64,000 bases of DNA from Lonicera japonica. Taxonomy: Eukaryota; Streptophyta; Magnoliopsida; Dipsacales; Caprifoliaceae. The translations under genes and the position numbers were made by a program. Each line of letters opens with the position of its first letter. Within the stretch, counting starts at the first letter, position 1. Shown here piece after piece: positions 9,962 through 22,325 of the stretch. The stretch covers positions 82,618,919 to 82,682,918 of the forward strand of contig CM038465.1 in assembly GCA_021464415.1 (NCBI GenBank). Reading direction: 5' to 3'. The notes beneath the pieces were generated by a model. The model was not told the origin of the DNA. It saw only the letters and a list, made by a program, of their open reading frames with translations, and did not search any database.

Positions 9962-12731
9962 TGTAACACCCCCGCCTTAATATACAGGATAACACCCATA
10001 ATTAAGACCTGGAGTGCTACTAATCCATCTTAGATTGACTAAAATGGGCATATATGTAAATGCACAAAGAAGTTCAAACGGTAAATATCACACATGTCAA
10101 TCAGCCAGTTAGAAGGAGATAGTATTGTACAAAATCATGCATATATGTAACCAATATACAAAACCAAACTAAGCATGCACAAGTCAGTAAATAACACTTC
10201 GGGCTAGCCATAGCTTCCCAAGGTAACATATTCATAACAAAATGATGAATTCGTATCAGAGCTCTCTATTTTGATCCCGAACCTGCCGTCTCATTTACAT
10301 CACACGTCCCCTGTGTACCTGTAATAGTTAGAAAACGGGGTGAGCTCACAGCTCAGTAGGGGGTGGAAGGCATATATTCAAAAAAAACAGGTTTATAAAC
10401 ATTTATTTCAAGCCACGTGTAATTCTTTAATATCAACAAGAACCATGTTCATCAATTAACTATGCATGCACGTGCTAATACAATTTACCTCCCGTGTCAA
10501 CCGATTACCATACCATAAAGAGACTGAGCTGTAAGTATATTCCCATGCCACTGAGATATCGAATCATCAAGCTGATACCCTGGGATCAATTGTCCCAATC
10601 ATATATGAATATAGATAGCAACAGTCCTGGGATCAATCATCCCGATCCCATACAAACATTGATAACAACCAAACTATAGTGCTTTGCCAATTTGCCTAGG
10701 TTCCCGGGCTCCACACCGGTGGCTTATAGGCGGCCAAACATTGCTCCCCCAGGGGTTTAGGGCTTTTCAACCCAAGGGCACTGGGCCCTGCCTATTTTTC
10801 CCATCCCGGCAAGCACTATGAAAACAGATATTCACATCACCCTTGGTCATCCACGACCAAGTACAATCATTTCCAATAGAATAATCAACCAATCATATCC
10901 GATAAGACAATATCAAGATAGAATTGAAGCTTCCTTGAATTTCCATGAGAAATAAGTCTCCATGTAGCCTCCAAACAGAGATATATTTATAATGAAAGTC
11001 TCAGCATCATAATAAGAGATATACGCCCATTCGATAGGCCATAAGGGAGTCCGAGTTTGCCCAGGAGTCTTCAAGATTGCGGTTGACACAAAGATGATGC
11101 ACAACATGCATACATGCTCTTTATGACAACTAAAAACAACACATGCCACTTAAACTTCATTTATCATGTATCCATGCTCCTCATCGCATACATAACTCAT
11201 TTACAAATCCACTTGGATACAACCAAGCATGTATATCCAAGGAACATGGCTTACAAGTCTATATCACATAGATATTAAGTTCAAGCGGCATATCTTGTTC
11301 CACTTCATGCATCAAAAATAAGGTAGATACTACATATGCCATATAAACTCTATCAAAATCATGTTCACGTCCTTTAGTGCATACAAAACCCTTTTCTTGG
11401 CAAATCAACACATACATACCCAAAGGACATCCATATGAATCAATAACATGTAATTATAGAGCTTAGATGGCATATCTTGCATAAATACGTGAATTCATAC
11501 TCCAATTAACCATATATCATTGATATCGATCAATAGGCAAAATCATCATATTTGACATACATGTATAAATCATCCATTTATAGCCAAATAAAATCATATT
11601 ATCGAGTGTACATAGCATTTATTATCTCAAACTTCACTTTTAGATCTTTATTAATCATATGACATCATGTTATAAGCCATACCTTAGATAACTAAGACAA
11701 ATGAAATGAAACTATGATAATACTTATAAAATAAGGCCAAAATTTCAAGTTTAAAAGCATATAAACCCCTACCTCAAGTTGGTAGACCAAAAGAGAGAAG
11801 AAAGGATGATAATCGAAGCTTTGCTTGGTGAAACCCCGAATATATCGCGTCACCGCGTTTCTAGAATAGCAAAACCCCCAAATAACGAAGCTTAGACTCC
11901 AACCCGTGTAGTCCTAACTCAGGCTCGAGCTCCCATGGCGGATAATAAGGAAGAAGATGATGAATAGTGCTTTAGAAGAAGGTTTGATTGATTTGGAGCT
12001 TTAATCTTGGATTGAGGATGAAAGATGTGTATAAAGCTCTCAAAGAATCCTTAAAGACGAGCTCTCACCTCTCTCTAACTCCCTCTGAGGTTGTGTCTCG
12101 AAAATGGGGGAGAATGAGGCTTAAAATGGCGTAAAAGTGGTGAAAACCGACTTACTGTTGGACCTTGATCGATCATAGTTTTTCCATGATCGATCATGGA
12201 GTCCTCTGCCGACATATGCCTTATGGATCTGGAGCACTATTCGTATTTTGGCCATAACTTTTCGCTCGGAACTCTGATTGAGGTGATCTTTATATCCACA
12301 AAAAGGTATTTCAAAGATCTACAACTTTCTAAGAGAAAGTTTTCCCAAATTCTGAATATATTTTTCCCATAAATTCGCCGAAGACAGCGCTCTGCCAAAG
12401 CGCTACTGAATGACCAGAATTTTGCAATGGGCCTACTTTGCGCCCTATTTTGACCCACGAGGAGTGTGAATTAGCTTTTGGTCAAAAAACAAAATGTGTA
12501 GAATGGTATAAACACTAGACACACGCGTAAACGAAACCTCATTCTGACAAATAGAGAAGAAATTATGAGAGCTCAAAGATAGCTAGAAATAACAAATCGC
12601 GAAAGGCTAAAACTTCTTATTTACCAACCAAAATCCATTCGAACCACCCGAATCACCTAACCATCACTCACATGAGTATAAATAAGCTAATATAATTCAA
12701 GTTGAGACAAATTAAAATACAGGGTATTACA
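9962..12731. repeat. Long solo LTR, Ty3/gypsy-like (2770 bp)
   Basis: The block begins TGTAACACCCC and ends GGGTATTACA, so its ends are short inverted repeats with TG...CA. It is flanked on both sides by TTAG (9958-9961 and 12732-12735), a probable part of the target duplication. No internal genes are present. Inside are paired 'gggatcaat...tccc' motifs (10581-10647), a GC-rich block with 'gggctccacaccggtggctt' near 10710, and two GATCGATCATG palindromes near 12167-12200. A diverged relative lies reversed at about 34100-35165. It interrupts the caulimovirid remnant and is therefore younger. The gypsy assignment comes from general LTR appearance, not from a linked pol gene. Confidence 0.75.
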
Positions 12732-12849
12732 TTAGGGGGTGAGAAAATTGATGAATAATCTTTTTTTCTCGTAAATAAGGTATTTTTTCTTGTTTTCCTT
12801 AGGCAGATCTGTTTGAGTTGTGGCTCTAGCATAGGTTACGTCTTGAGGT

Positions 12850-13228
12850 CTAAAAGTTTCTATTAAGTTTTATTAACTCCATTTGTATATTATGGTTATG
12901 GTTCCACCATAAAGCGTCTATAAGAGTGAAAATTTTCTTGATAAATTCTCTTCTGGATTTTTCTAAATCTAAGAATCTCTGGTCTGGTCTGTAATCAGGG
13001 AAAAACATTCCTCCAATGATCTTATTCTTTCTGTAAATTTCTCCATTCCTCTTTCCTGGTGGAATGAGCATATCTTCTAAATTCTCTAGAATAGTTCTTA
13101 TATGCCTTATTTGAAATTGGGCATTCTTCCGCTTCTGCTAGTTTGCATCTATGGGTTGTAAGCATCCTATAGATACTTGGTGATTTCAACCTAGTCTGCG
13201 TACCAAACTCTTCTGTTATATCCCTCAC
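12850..13228 (-). pseudogene. Caulimovirid reading frame downstream of RNase H, broken
   Basis: Two overlapping open stretches (13228-13022 and 13071-12850) lie after the RNase H region. They are basic and rich in arginine and lysine. They probably belong to one original frame now separated by a frameshift. No domain was recognised; position suggests the reading frame that follows pol in this virus group. Confidence 0.4.
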
Positions 13229-13329
13229 CTGTCTTACTTATTCTAGTCTGATTGTTTATTGAAATCATAAAACATATTAGTAGATTTTCACCAAACATAG
13301 GTTATCTGAAAATAATATATATCAAGAAC

Positions 13330-14560
13330 TGTTTTTTTTTTCCTTTAATGTGAATTATGCTAAAATCATAATCACTAAGAGCTTGCCGCAATTTAATTAG
13401 TCTTTTAGTATTTGATTTGTTTAAATACAACTTCGTAACTAGAGTCTGTATACACAAAAAAATGTTTGGGTATTAAAAATAGCGTGTATTTTTCTATTGC
13501 TCTTACTATAGCGAGAACTTTTTTCTCATGAGTTGTATATCTAATTTCAGGATCTATAAATGCCCCGGAATTATATTACACAAATTTTTTTTCTTTGTCT
13601 GATAGTTTAAGGCATAGTAAATTGTGCGCCATTGCTTGTCTGAAGTATATGTTTTTACTTTCTAATATAAAGATGTCTTATGTGTTTGACATCTCAAGTC
13701 AAGGAATATTTTAGGCATTTTCCTTTAATTTAGTCATTATATTTATATCTTCTTTTATTTAATTAAATGGATTAGTCTTTTATGTTCCTTTTAACTTAGC
13801 ATGAGATTAAATATTTTTCTGGCTAAGTTTTTAAGGTAATCTGGAGCACAGTTAAGCAATTCCAGAAAGCTTTGTAAATTTTTTCTATCATTAATTATGT
13901 TTGAGAAATCTATAATCTTTCTGGTAATATAATCTAAATAAGATATATTTCCATGTCTTATATGGACTTCTATAAAATGTATTTCTTCTTAAAATAGAAG
14001 CATCTTTTTATAAGAGATAATAATACCATGGTTATCAAACTTGATTATTATTATCCTAAGATGTTCTATATGGTTTTCTTTTGTATGATTTGCAATTAGT
14101 ACATCGTCACTGTATATTAAGCAGAATTATGAGTATTTTCTAAAAATGCCATATATTCTTCGTTTGAAGACTTGGGGTGCATTTTTTTTTATCCAAATGG
14201 TATTACAAGCTACTCCTATTTTTCTTGTGGTACATTAAAGGCTGTCCACGGTATATAGTCTGGATGCATTTTAATTTGTCAAAAACTAGATTTACAATAA
14301 AATTTGCTAAATATCTTTCTATTTTTTATAAGACTAGTATGATTATGTTTGTCTAGTATTTTATATGAGTCAAACTCACAATTTTTATTAAGAATTTTAT
14401 AATTTAGTATCATTCGTCTTTTTCCTCATTTTATTTTTGATTAATTTTCAACATAAAATGTAAAGCTATTATGTCTACTAATGCTTTCTTGAATCAGTCA
14501 ACCTTTAAGTAGATTGTCTATTTCTTTTTGAAATTTTTCTATATTTCTTTGAAAGTACCC
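13330..14560 (-). pseudogene. Caulimovirid reverse transcriptase / RNase H remnant
   Basis: The minus strand encodes pieces of a reverse transcriptase, including a YSDDVLIA catalytic-site motif at about 14095-14116. A conserved downstream block with LQSFLELLNCAPDYL follows at about 13840-13880. RNase H follows at about 13620-13400, with THEKKVLAIVRAIEKY and a TDS motif. Several in-frame stops occur even within these short blocks. The domain order and the LLNCAPDYL block fit caulimovirids better than gypsy elements, though the two are related. Confidence 0.8.
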
Positions 14561-15129
14561 TTTTTAAATGTGCATCCATTTATGGTCGCTTCTGAATTTA
14601 TGGGTATAATTTGGCAATATGCTTTATTATTTTCCTCTTTTTATATAGGGGTTTCTCATGTTGTAGGAATTGTTAATTAATTGATTTTGTTTTTTTTTAC
14701 CTCTAAGGATCTACTATCTATCTTTTTCCTTTTTATTTATTTATTGGATTGCCAAGAGTTGTTGTTTAGTTTGGTTAACAATCTTTTGTTTGTAACATTT
14801 CTTATTTGGTCAAATGCATTTGTGTTCGAGAAAGACAGTAATTTTCTCTATTTCACCACACTTAGATGAGGAACTCTAAGAGGGGCTCATGAAGGTTTAA
14901 CTGGCATAAGGCCAAATGCTTGGTCTTGTGATAAGAGTATAGTCTATGTATCAAATTAGCTAGTGTGAGATAATTTTATTTTATTGTATTGAGCAAATAG
15001 TTGATACTTGTTAAAGAAGTCATTTTTAATTAAAAGGTTTCATGTGAATTTCCATGTTGCATTCATTACTTAAAAGTCATGTGTAAATTCTTTATTTCCT
15101 ATTTGAAAGTGAAGAGGACTAGTCTGTAA

Positions 15130-15475
15130 AGAAAGTTCAAAATAATTTTCATCAGCAACTCGTCATGAGATAAGTTGGTTGACGGGATTATAACATTCGT
15201 CTAGAAATGTGTTAGATTTACAAATATTAGTGGTACACCCAGTATCAATCATAGCAGTAAATAGTCTAGGATAATCTTGGGAAAGATTTTTACTTCAATA
15301 ATGCTTGTAAATAACCCTTTAGTTCGTATTCCTAGATTGTCTTGGTCTCTGATTTGAATTCTTTTTAAGGGAATTAAATTATTAAGAATTATACAAGGAG
15401 GACATTCGTTTGCTTTTTTTCTTTTCATCATAAATACTTTTAAGTATATTTGTATCAATTTCTTGATAGTATTTA
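15130..15475 (-). pseudogene. Caulimovirid aspartic protease remnant
   Basis: A minus-strand segment contains IDTGCTTNICKS (catalytic D at about 15246), the active-site signature of retroviral-type aspartic proteases. It lies upstream of reverse transcriptase, as expected in a caulimovirid polyprotein. A stop follows about 25 codons later. The upstream side is cut by the MITE at 15476-15976. Confidence 0.7.
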
Positions 15476-15976
15476 GAGTAAACAACTCAAATAGCCCCTA
15501 AACTTTATATTGAGTACCACTTTGGTCATCAAATTTTAAAACGAACCACTTTGGCCATCTTACTTTGGAGTGAGTGCCACTTTGGCCATTCCTTTCAATT
15601 TGACTATTAAATTGAATGGAATAAAACCATATCCAAGGCTTATAACTTCATTTAAGTGTATTTTGATAATTTTAGTTATAAAATATCCTAAATTGTGTTG
15701 TTTATTGAAAATATTTATTTGTTTTATACACTATGTGTGTGTGTTTTATTTGTAGGAAATTAATGAAGAGAAAGGTCATTTTGTTGCAATATAACTAAAA
15801 TAACTTTACATAAAGTCATTTGCCATGCAAATGCATCAAATTTAACAGTCAAATTGGACGGAATGGTTAAAGTGGTACTCGCTCCAAAGTTAGATGATTA
15901 AAGTTGTTTGTTTTAAAGTTTGATGGCCAAAATGGTACTATATCAAAAGTTTAGTGGCCATTTGGGTTGTTTACTT
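15476..15976. mobile_element. Mutator-like MITE (501 bp) nested in the caulimovirid
   Basis: It has terminal inverted repeats of about 28 bp or more: left GAGTAAACAACTCAAATAGC, right ending in its imperfect complement GGGTTGTTTACTT. It is flanked by a perfect 9-bp duplication TAGTATTTA at 15467-15475 and 15977-15985. Subterminal 'ccactttggccat' repeats also occur in inverted form. There is no coding capacity. A 9-bp duplication points to the Mutator superfamily. Removing it rejoins the viral sequence. Confidence 0.9.
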
Positions 15977-16289
15977 TAGTATTTATCTAGGTCAATGTTA
16001 TGTATATGATCATACCTGGTTTCATACATAGTTCGAAACTCTTGTCTCAAACATTCTTCATGGTAATGAAGCTTGCATGTAATGAATACCACAAATAATT
16101 TAAGTGATATTGTTGTAGAGAAATAATCACAAGTGAAGTCTGCAAGGTTACATTTCATCTCAAATTTACATATATGACTTGAATTTGTGTAGTATTGAAG
16201 TATTCTAATCATTTTTTGTGGTTGAGAATGTTGCCATGCTTCTGTTAAGTTACAATAATAATTGGCTTATTCATAATCTAGATAAATTA

Positions 16290-17650
16290 TTTATTCCATT
16301 TGTTCATAATAATCAATAGTTGTGATGACGAAACATTCTTGGAATTCTTCCTTTTCTTCAGAAGACGATTCAATATATGACTCAGTTGTATACACATTAT
16401 ATATACTATCATTGTCATCAACTTCGAACTCTGATAGTTTAATATTATATGTGAGGTCTAAGTCTTGTGTGTTAGCTTGAGTAAGCATAACATCTATAAA
16501 TCTAACACTTGGTTTTATATTTCTGTCTTATCTTTGAGAACAAGTTCTAGCAAAATGTTTCAATCTTTCCTCATACCCAACACTCATTTGTTAAATTATA
16601 TGATGTTGGTTTCTTATTTTCACTTTTCCTATAATTAAGAATTTTATTCTTTTTTTCTGAATTTTACTTAAAATATCTCCTCCTGGAAAATAATTTATTT
16701 ATCTTTTTTGGATTTATAAAGCTAGACGATTTCTAAATTTATATTTCTTATTGCCCAGGTCTGTAGTCTTAAAAGTTTGCTTCTAATGCTTTCTTTTATG
16801 GACTTTGAAAGTGCTTCTTCTACATCCCCATTGGATAGGAGCTATATCTCTATTGTCTTTGATTGATGGCATATTTTTAAATGTCTCTTTGATAAGAGCG
16901 TCTTGTGTTTTTTCTCACATTTTTTTTATTATGTAATCTCTTATGAAATTTGTTCTTTCTCCAAGAGTATTTTCTTTAATATTATTAACTTCATGCCATT
17001 TTCTATATTCATTAGTAAGAAGATATCCGATAGCTGCAAGTTTAATGAAATATTCGTCTTTAACTATTGTAATGAATTATTTTATCTAGTAGTATAGTGT
17101 CTCATGGTTATTACTGTAGTCATTGATCTTATTTAGACTACATATACTAAGCAATGCCAACTTAGTTTTTGTCACACCTATTTCAGATTCTTGGGCAAAA
17201 TGACTCACTTTAATGAATTCAGCTATAAAGAGTTGTATATACCTATTTACGAATATTTGATTTATTGTTTCATTAAATCTTATTAGTTTAGCTATGCTAG
17301 TATCGCCTGTTGTTGTTCTTAGACTATCTAAATAGTTTTTTGCAATTCCTTTAAATTATTGCTCAGCATAACTTCTATATGATTCTGCAACCCAACTCTC
17401 ATTTGGTGCAAAACACATGTTCATATGATCTTGCCATTCTTTTAAGGCATTATTTATATCTTGTACACTGTATAAGTTTAAATAAATACCTACAGGATTA
17501 ATTGCTACTGAAGCCATGTTATTTGTACTTTGAAAGTCTATAACTGTTGTAGGTAAACTTTTGACATATTTTGGTTTAATCGTAATAATACTTTCATTAT
17601 AAATAGGAATATTTATAACTGGGAGAGTTTTAAATAAATTGAGCATGCTT
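16290..17650 (-). pseudogene. Caulimovirid coat-protein-like region with zinc knuckle remnant
   Basis: An open stretch at 17646-17356 (96 codons) and an acidic stretch at 16488-16291 flank a broken CCHC zinc knuckle at about 16590-16535, whose C and H residues are spread over two frames. A central fold, a CCHC motif and an acidic segment are usual for caulimovirid capsid proteins. The assignment depends on motif and order; the domain itself is too diverged to be certain. Confidence 0.55.
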
Positions 17651-20060
17651 CTAGAAATTTCTTTAACTTTTATCTTGGTATTATTTCCTCATAAGATTTC
17701 GTAAAAATGGGTAGCAATTGTTCTTCTTCATTTTCTTGGAGTCTTAGTTTTTTTAAAAATTCCTTAGTATCTTAAGAATTTCTTAGGTCTTTTATGAACT
17801 CGCCATATATCATTATATTAAATCTAGTTGATTTGCTTCTTTCAATATTAGTTTTGTATGTGTCTTTTTCTTACTCTGTTAAATCTTGTCCAAAGTTTTG
17901 GATTCTAACTTTTCATACAAAATATCATGATTGTCTATAGATCTTTTTGGTCTAAAGTTTGGAGTTGTTGTAATATCTCAGCAATGCTTGATATACTACA
18001 TTCTCCTTCTGAAGGATCATCAATTGTTAATTCTCCTATATTTCTAAATTTTGATTCCCTGAGTTCCAATGCTCTTTGCTTTGAACTTTGGAGGCGCAAA
18101 TTGTATATTTGTATTACCTGTGATATTATATTAGGCAACGTATAAAGGCTTGTTTTGTACAACCTTTGTCTATTGAAATTATAGTAATTGCCAGAGAGTT
18201 ATACTTTATCTTTCATAGGTTTAGTATTTTTGATATTGTAAGTATTATTGAAGTCTGATGTATTCGTTATAATAAGGATTTGTTCATTCACTCTTCCTCT
18301 TGAAATACATGGTTGCATTTCTTCGAATGCGTTCTGAAAAAACTTAACATAAGTTTTAAAATTCTATATTAATTTTTGTGTCTAGTATAACATAATCTTC
18401 ATAGCCCGTGGCATATAAGATTAATTTAAAGTATTTTACTGTTGGTATAATTACTGTGAATGTCGATATGACTTGAAATATCCTTATATTGTTTGACATT
18501 TCTAATTGGGCTATTCCAATTAGACTTTTTTAAAAATCGTTACACCTTTTGTCAACTAGGTAATAAAGGATGTTAATTCTATTATGAGGTTTATGAAGCC
18601 CTTGGATTCTTACTTGGAACAGTCAAAATATTAGGAATTGGAAATTCATGTATGTTCTTCTTGATCTTAACCATCCAGGTTCAAAGATTTGAATTTTTGT
18701 ATAATTCTTTTCGAGTATATGATTCTTACTACAATAGGTCATATTATAACTAGAAGTCATTGGGATGGTTCCTTCTCGAAAGAGGTATATATATCTAATT
18801 GGAGGAAGATGCCCATTATTTATTATTTATAAAGATTATGAGTAATCTTTTGGTCTTTTAATTTGGCTGATAAGGGTTTCCTTAAGGGTGAAACTAGTTT
18901 TTATACATTTTAGTATATAAATCCTCATTTAGAGTTAGAGCATTTTTTATTAGAGAATTATGTGCCTTTACAATATATTTTTTTAATCCTTGCACATTCC
19001 CATTTTTTAGATTTTTTATAAGCATTTTCTTTTACAAGTTTAGCTTCTAAAGTCTTATAATTCTTGTCTATTTTATCGACATACATCAGAATATGAGTTG
19101 TGTTTAAATCTACTTGATTGGTCTAGTTAGGCTTTTCATAAATGGTTTTTATCCCATTCATAATTTATTTTAAGTTGTTTTTCAACCCTAGCTAAATTCT
19201 CTTGAAGTTCCTTCATGATGACTCATTGAGCTTTAAAATGGCTATTTCATTTATGGTATAAATAATACACAAAGTTTTGTTGGAACTTAATGAAGTTATT
19301 GTAGAAGGTTATTAATCATTCAGTCTTAGCTCGTAAATCATTTCTTAAACCTTGTGCAAAGTTATACTTATAATCTTAAGTGGCTGCTATAGATGTAGAA
19401 ATGAAGTTTAGTCTTTTTACAATACAGTTTGTCGCCTTATTAGCGTTATTGATTTCTGATTCTATAAATCTATGAGTGAATCTTTCATCACTCATTTTCT
19501 CTATTATCTTTCTATAGAAATCTGATATGTTTTGAGGAATGATACCTTCAGGTATTTCTTTCCAATATGAGTTAACTATTTTTCATGTTTTATATCTCTA
19601 AAATATGGCTATGTAATCTGGGTAATTTTAGATCGTTCTGTAGCTAATCTTTTTAGCTCGATGTCTAAATGTTTAACTTGTGTTGTTAGGTCAATGATTT
19701 GTCTTTCTAGAGATTTTTTTTTATAGATTTGCTCTTTATAAATGTTTGTTGTTTCTGGGGTAGTAGAGATGATTGCTCACAAGGCTGCAACAAGATCTAA
19801 AAGGATTTGTTGGTCTATAATTTTAATATTTCTAGTATTATTTTTGGTTTCTAAATTCAAGAGTTGGGTGTTTGATAAGATTTTTTGGAGATCTTTATGA
19901 GTCTATTGCAAAACTAATAATAGATATTGGTTTTGATATAATATGCAATTTATGGCACCAGCAATAACTTGTTTGCTTTCTACGTGTTTTAAAGATATAT
20001 GTTTTATATGTGAACACCCTTTTATCTGAATAGATAATCACCTTTCTGCTCCAATGTCGT
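17650..20060 (-). pseudogene. Caulimovirid 5' region, including movement-protein-side sequence
   Basis: This part is strongly eroded. A 75-codon stretch at 18162-17935 is glutamine- and leucine-rich and coiled-coil-like. Another helical, charged region lies at about 19490-19850. By position the movement protein would be around 18200-18900, but I could not recognise a diagnostic motif. No coding capacity remains. Confidence 0.45.
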
Positions 20061-21040
20061 GAAACGAGATAGGTTGATAGTCTGGATTTGATTCAAAAAT
20101 AGAGGCGTAAATGCGAGAAAATAATCCCAACAGCATATATTTAAACAACTTCTATTGTTTGAAGTTTGTAAAGATAGGAGTTTCGAATAACTCAACTTTC
20201 TGAAACCAAATGGATTATCTAGTTCTTTTCCTTAATTATTAAAAGTTAAAAGTTTAATTTATAATCAAGTCCAAGGGTTAAAGTCTAATTTATAAAGTTG
20301 TCTAATAAAAACAAAAAGTTAAAAATGCCTATTATCTTAATTAAGTTTAATAGTACTCTATACACACAGATAAATTTTAGAATAACCCCACCCTTGCCGA
20401 GTACTCTAAAAATAAGATTAAAATTGACAAAAATTTTGTAAGATGTAAAATATAAACTTTAGTAATGTAATAAAATTTTCTTACTTTTTGACTTTTTTTT
20501 TTTCGTAAATATCTTTTGTGATGATAAAAAAAATTAAATAGAAAAGAAGGCATTTATTTATAAAACAAAACGTATAACTTAACTTATTTAATCATTTTTG
20601 AAACTTAGGAGTTGTTTATTCGTTCCACTTAAATCTGAAAACTTAAATTTCTTAAATTTAACTAATTTGAAAGTTGTTTGTTAACTAAAAAAATTAAGTG
20701 CCAACTTAACTTTTTTCACTTAAAACTAAAATTTTCCATCAAATGTTTTATGCAATAAATTCACAACTTAAAACTGAAAATTTAATTTGAAATAATGTAA
20801 AATACTTATTTTACCTTTTTACATTTTGGAATCATATAATCCAAACAAAATACCTTGGGAAAAATTCTCATACTAAAAAAAATGTGTTATATTCAAACAA
20901 ACAATATTTTTTCAGGACAAAATAAACAATTCTTTTAATTTCAATTTTCAGTTTTCAATTTTTAGTTTTTTTTTATCGAACACGACTTCATTGTTAGCCG
21001 GTCTTGGTTTAAATAATGTTCAAAACGATTCGGACATACA
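20061..21040. other. AT-rich intergenic DNA with a possible small MITE
   Basis: No gene was seen. At about 20608-20990 the ends 'gttgtttattcgttccac' and 'tatcgaacacgac' are imperfect inverted repeats around AT-rich DNA with many 'cttaaattt' motifs. This could be a hAT-type MITE, but no target duplication could be shown. Confidence 0.35.
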
Positions 21041-21074
21041 CGAACCTTCTAAAATTAAAAGAAATGGGGCTACT

Positions 21075-22070
21075 TTTGACACACATCAATTCACTCTTTA
21101 ACACTCTATTTATCTCTAACACACCACAAATACATTTTATATCTTCTTAACACTCCTAACATTCCATATTTAATTTTAAGATTAATTAATAATAATCTGA
21201 AAAATATTCCACCCCACTCTACTCTCACCACTCTGCTCTCTTTCTTTATACAATTCAAAAAAATTACACCACTGACCTTACAAATCTCATTTTCAATCTT
21301 CTTCTTCTATCTTCTTTTTCAATATAGTCATTTCCTCTCAACCTTTTTCATTGTTGGTTAAAAAGAAAGTTTCGCCATGTATTACTAATAAGAATCTATT
21401 AGATCTGTTTTTTAAGAATAACAAATAAGAGTTTTTTGTTTGGCCGGTGCACACACCGCATCAAAACAAGTTTTGCCATGGATGAAGGTTTACTTGGTTC
21501 CTATGAACCGAGTGTTGTTCATCATACTCGGCCCAAAGGAATCGAGTAAAGCACAAGTCACTCGGTCCTAAGAAACTGAGTAAAATTGAAAAAAATGACC
21601 CAAAGCCTAACTCGGTTCCTTAGGACCGAGTAACCTTCACTTTATTCGGTTTCTTTGAGCCGAGTATAATAAACAACATTCAGTTTCTAGGAACTGAGTA
21701 GACATTTTTCATGGATTTTTTTTTGTTTTTATATTTTACATTTATTTGTATTTAATGATCTATAAATGAAAGGAAACGTAAATGAACAACAAAAATATAA
21801 GTATCAAATCCCTTTTAGAGATGGATGATGATTTGAATGGTGGTGGTAGTGGCAGTGGCGACACTGGTAATTGTAAAGAGGAGATGATGAAAAAGAAGAA
21901 GAAGAAGAATTTTTTTTTTAATTAATAAATATATAATTAATTTGGATTTAAATGATATGAGTTTAATATTTTAATTATTAATTAAAAAAAAAATAATGTG
22001 TGTTAATAAAATAATCAAACTTTTTTTTTTTTTTTTTGAGAAGGTGTTAAAAAGTGAGTCGTTGTGTAGC
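21075..22070. mobile_element. TIR element carrying an array of six palindromes
   Basis: The left end 'cattcactctttaacac'-like sequence (about 21080-21105) and the right end 'gtgttaaaaagtgagtc' (about 22047-22063) are imperfect inverted repeats of each other. Between them are AT-rich DNA, a cluster of six related 22-bp palindromes (21492-21699) and a 'gaagaagaagaag' run. No transposase was found. The exact ends and target duplication are uncertain. Confidence 0.5.
21492..21699. repeat. Six 22-bp interrupted palindromes
   Basis: Units with the consensus ACTCGGTTCC...GGAACCGAGT start at 21492, 21535, 21560, 21610, 21644 and 21678. Each has arms of about 8-10 bases around a short AT-rich centre, and arms vary from copy to copy. 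Spacing is irregular (25-50 bases). Confidence 0.85.
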
Positions 22071-22325
22071 CTCAAAAGAAAGTGCGAAAAGAAGGAAGGT
22101 TCTTGTACAATCTGCTAGAAACTTTGAAGGATTATCCATCCATTTGATTTGACCACGGAGGAAAGGGAAGTAACTGAGGAGGGAGCGTGTGTTTGGCGTT
22201 GCAATACAGCAAACGGAGCAGCGACACTGAGAAACAGCAACAAAGACACCCCCCTGCGGTTTATTGTTATGCTCGTAACTCAACCAAACTCAGGAACACT
22301 AAACATGATGACATGAAGAATCATC

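Larger units (their letters stand above)
12732..20060 (-). mobile_element. Endogenous pararetrovirus (Caulimoviridae-like), decayed
   Basis: Caulimovirids are reverse-transcribing DNA viruses of plants that can become fixed in plant genomes. On the minus strand, 5' to 3', the relic shows a coiled-coil-like region, a coat-protein-like region with a zinc-knuckle remnant, an aspartic protease DTG motif, reverse transcriptase with a YSDD-type catalytic site, RNase H and a trailing reading frame. That order matches the family. Every domain is broken by many stops and frameshifts, so the copy is not coding. With the two later insertions removed, the remaining length (about 7.5 kb including 9331-9961) is close to one viral genome. 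I could not assign a genus and saw no convincing primer binding site. Confidence 0.8.

Noticed and set aside
20030..20060. A tRNA primer site at the 5' end of the caulimovirid relic
   Set aside because: The best candidate (TTGGAGCAGAAAGG on the minus strand) does not match TGGTATCAGAGC well enough.
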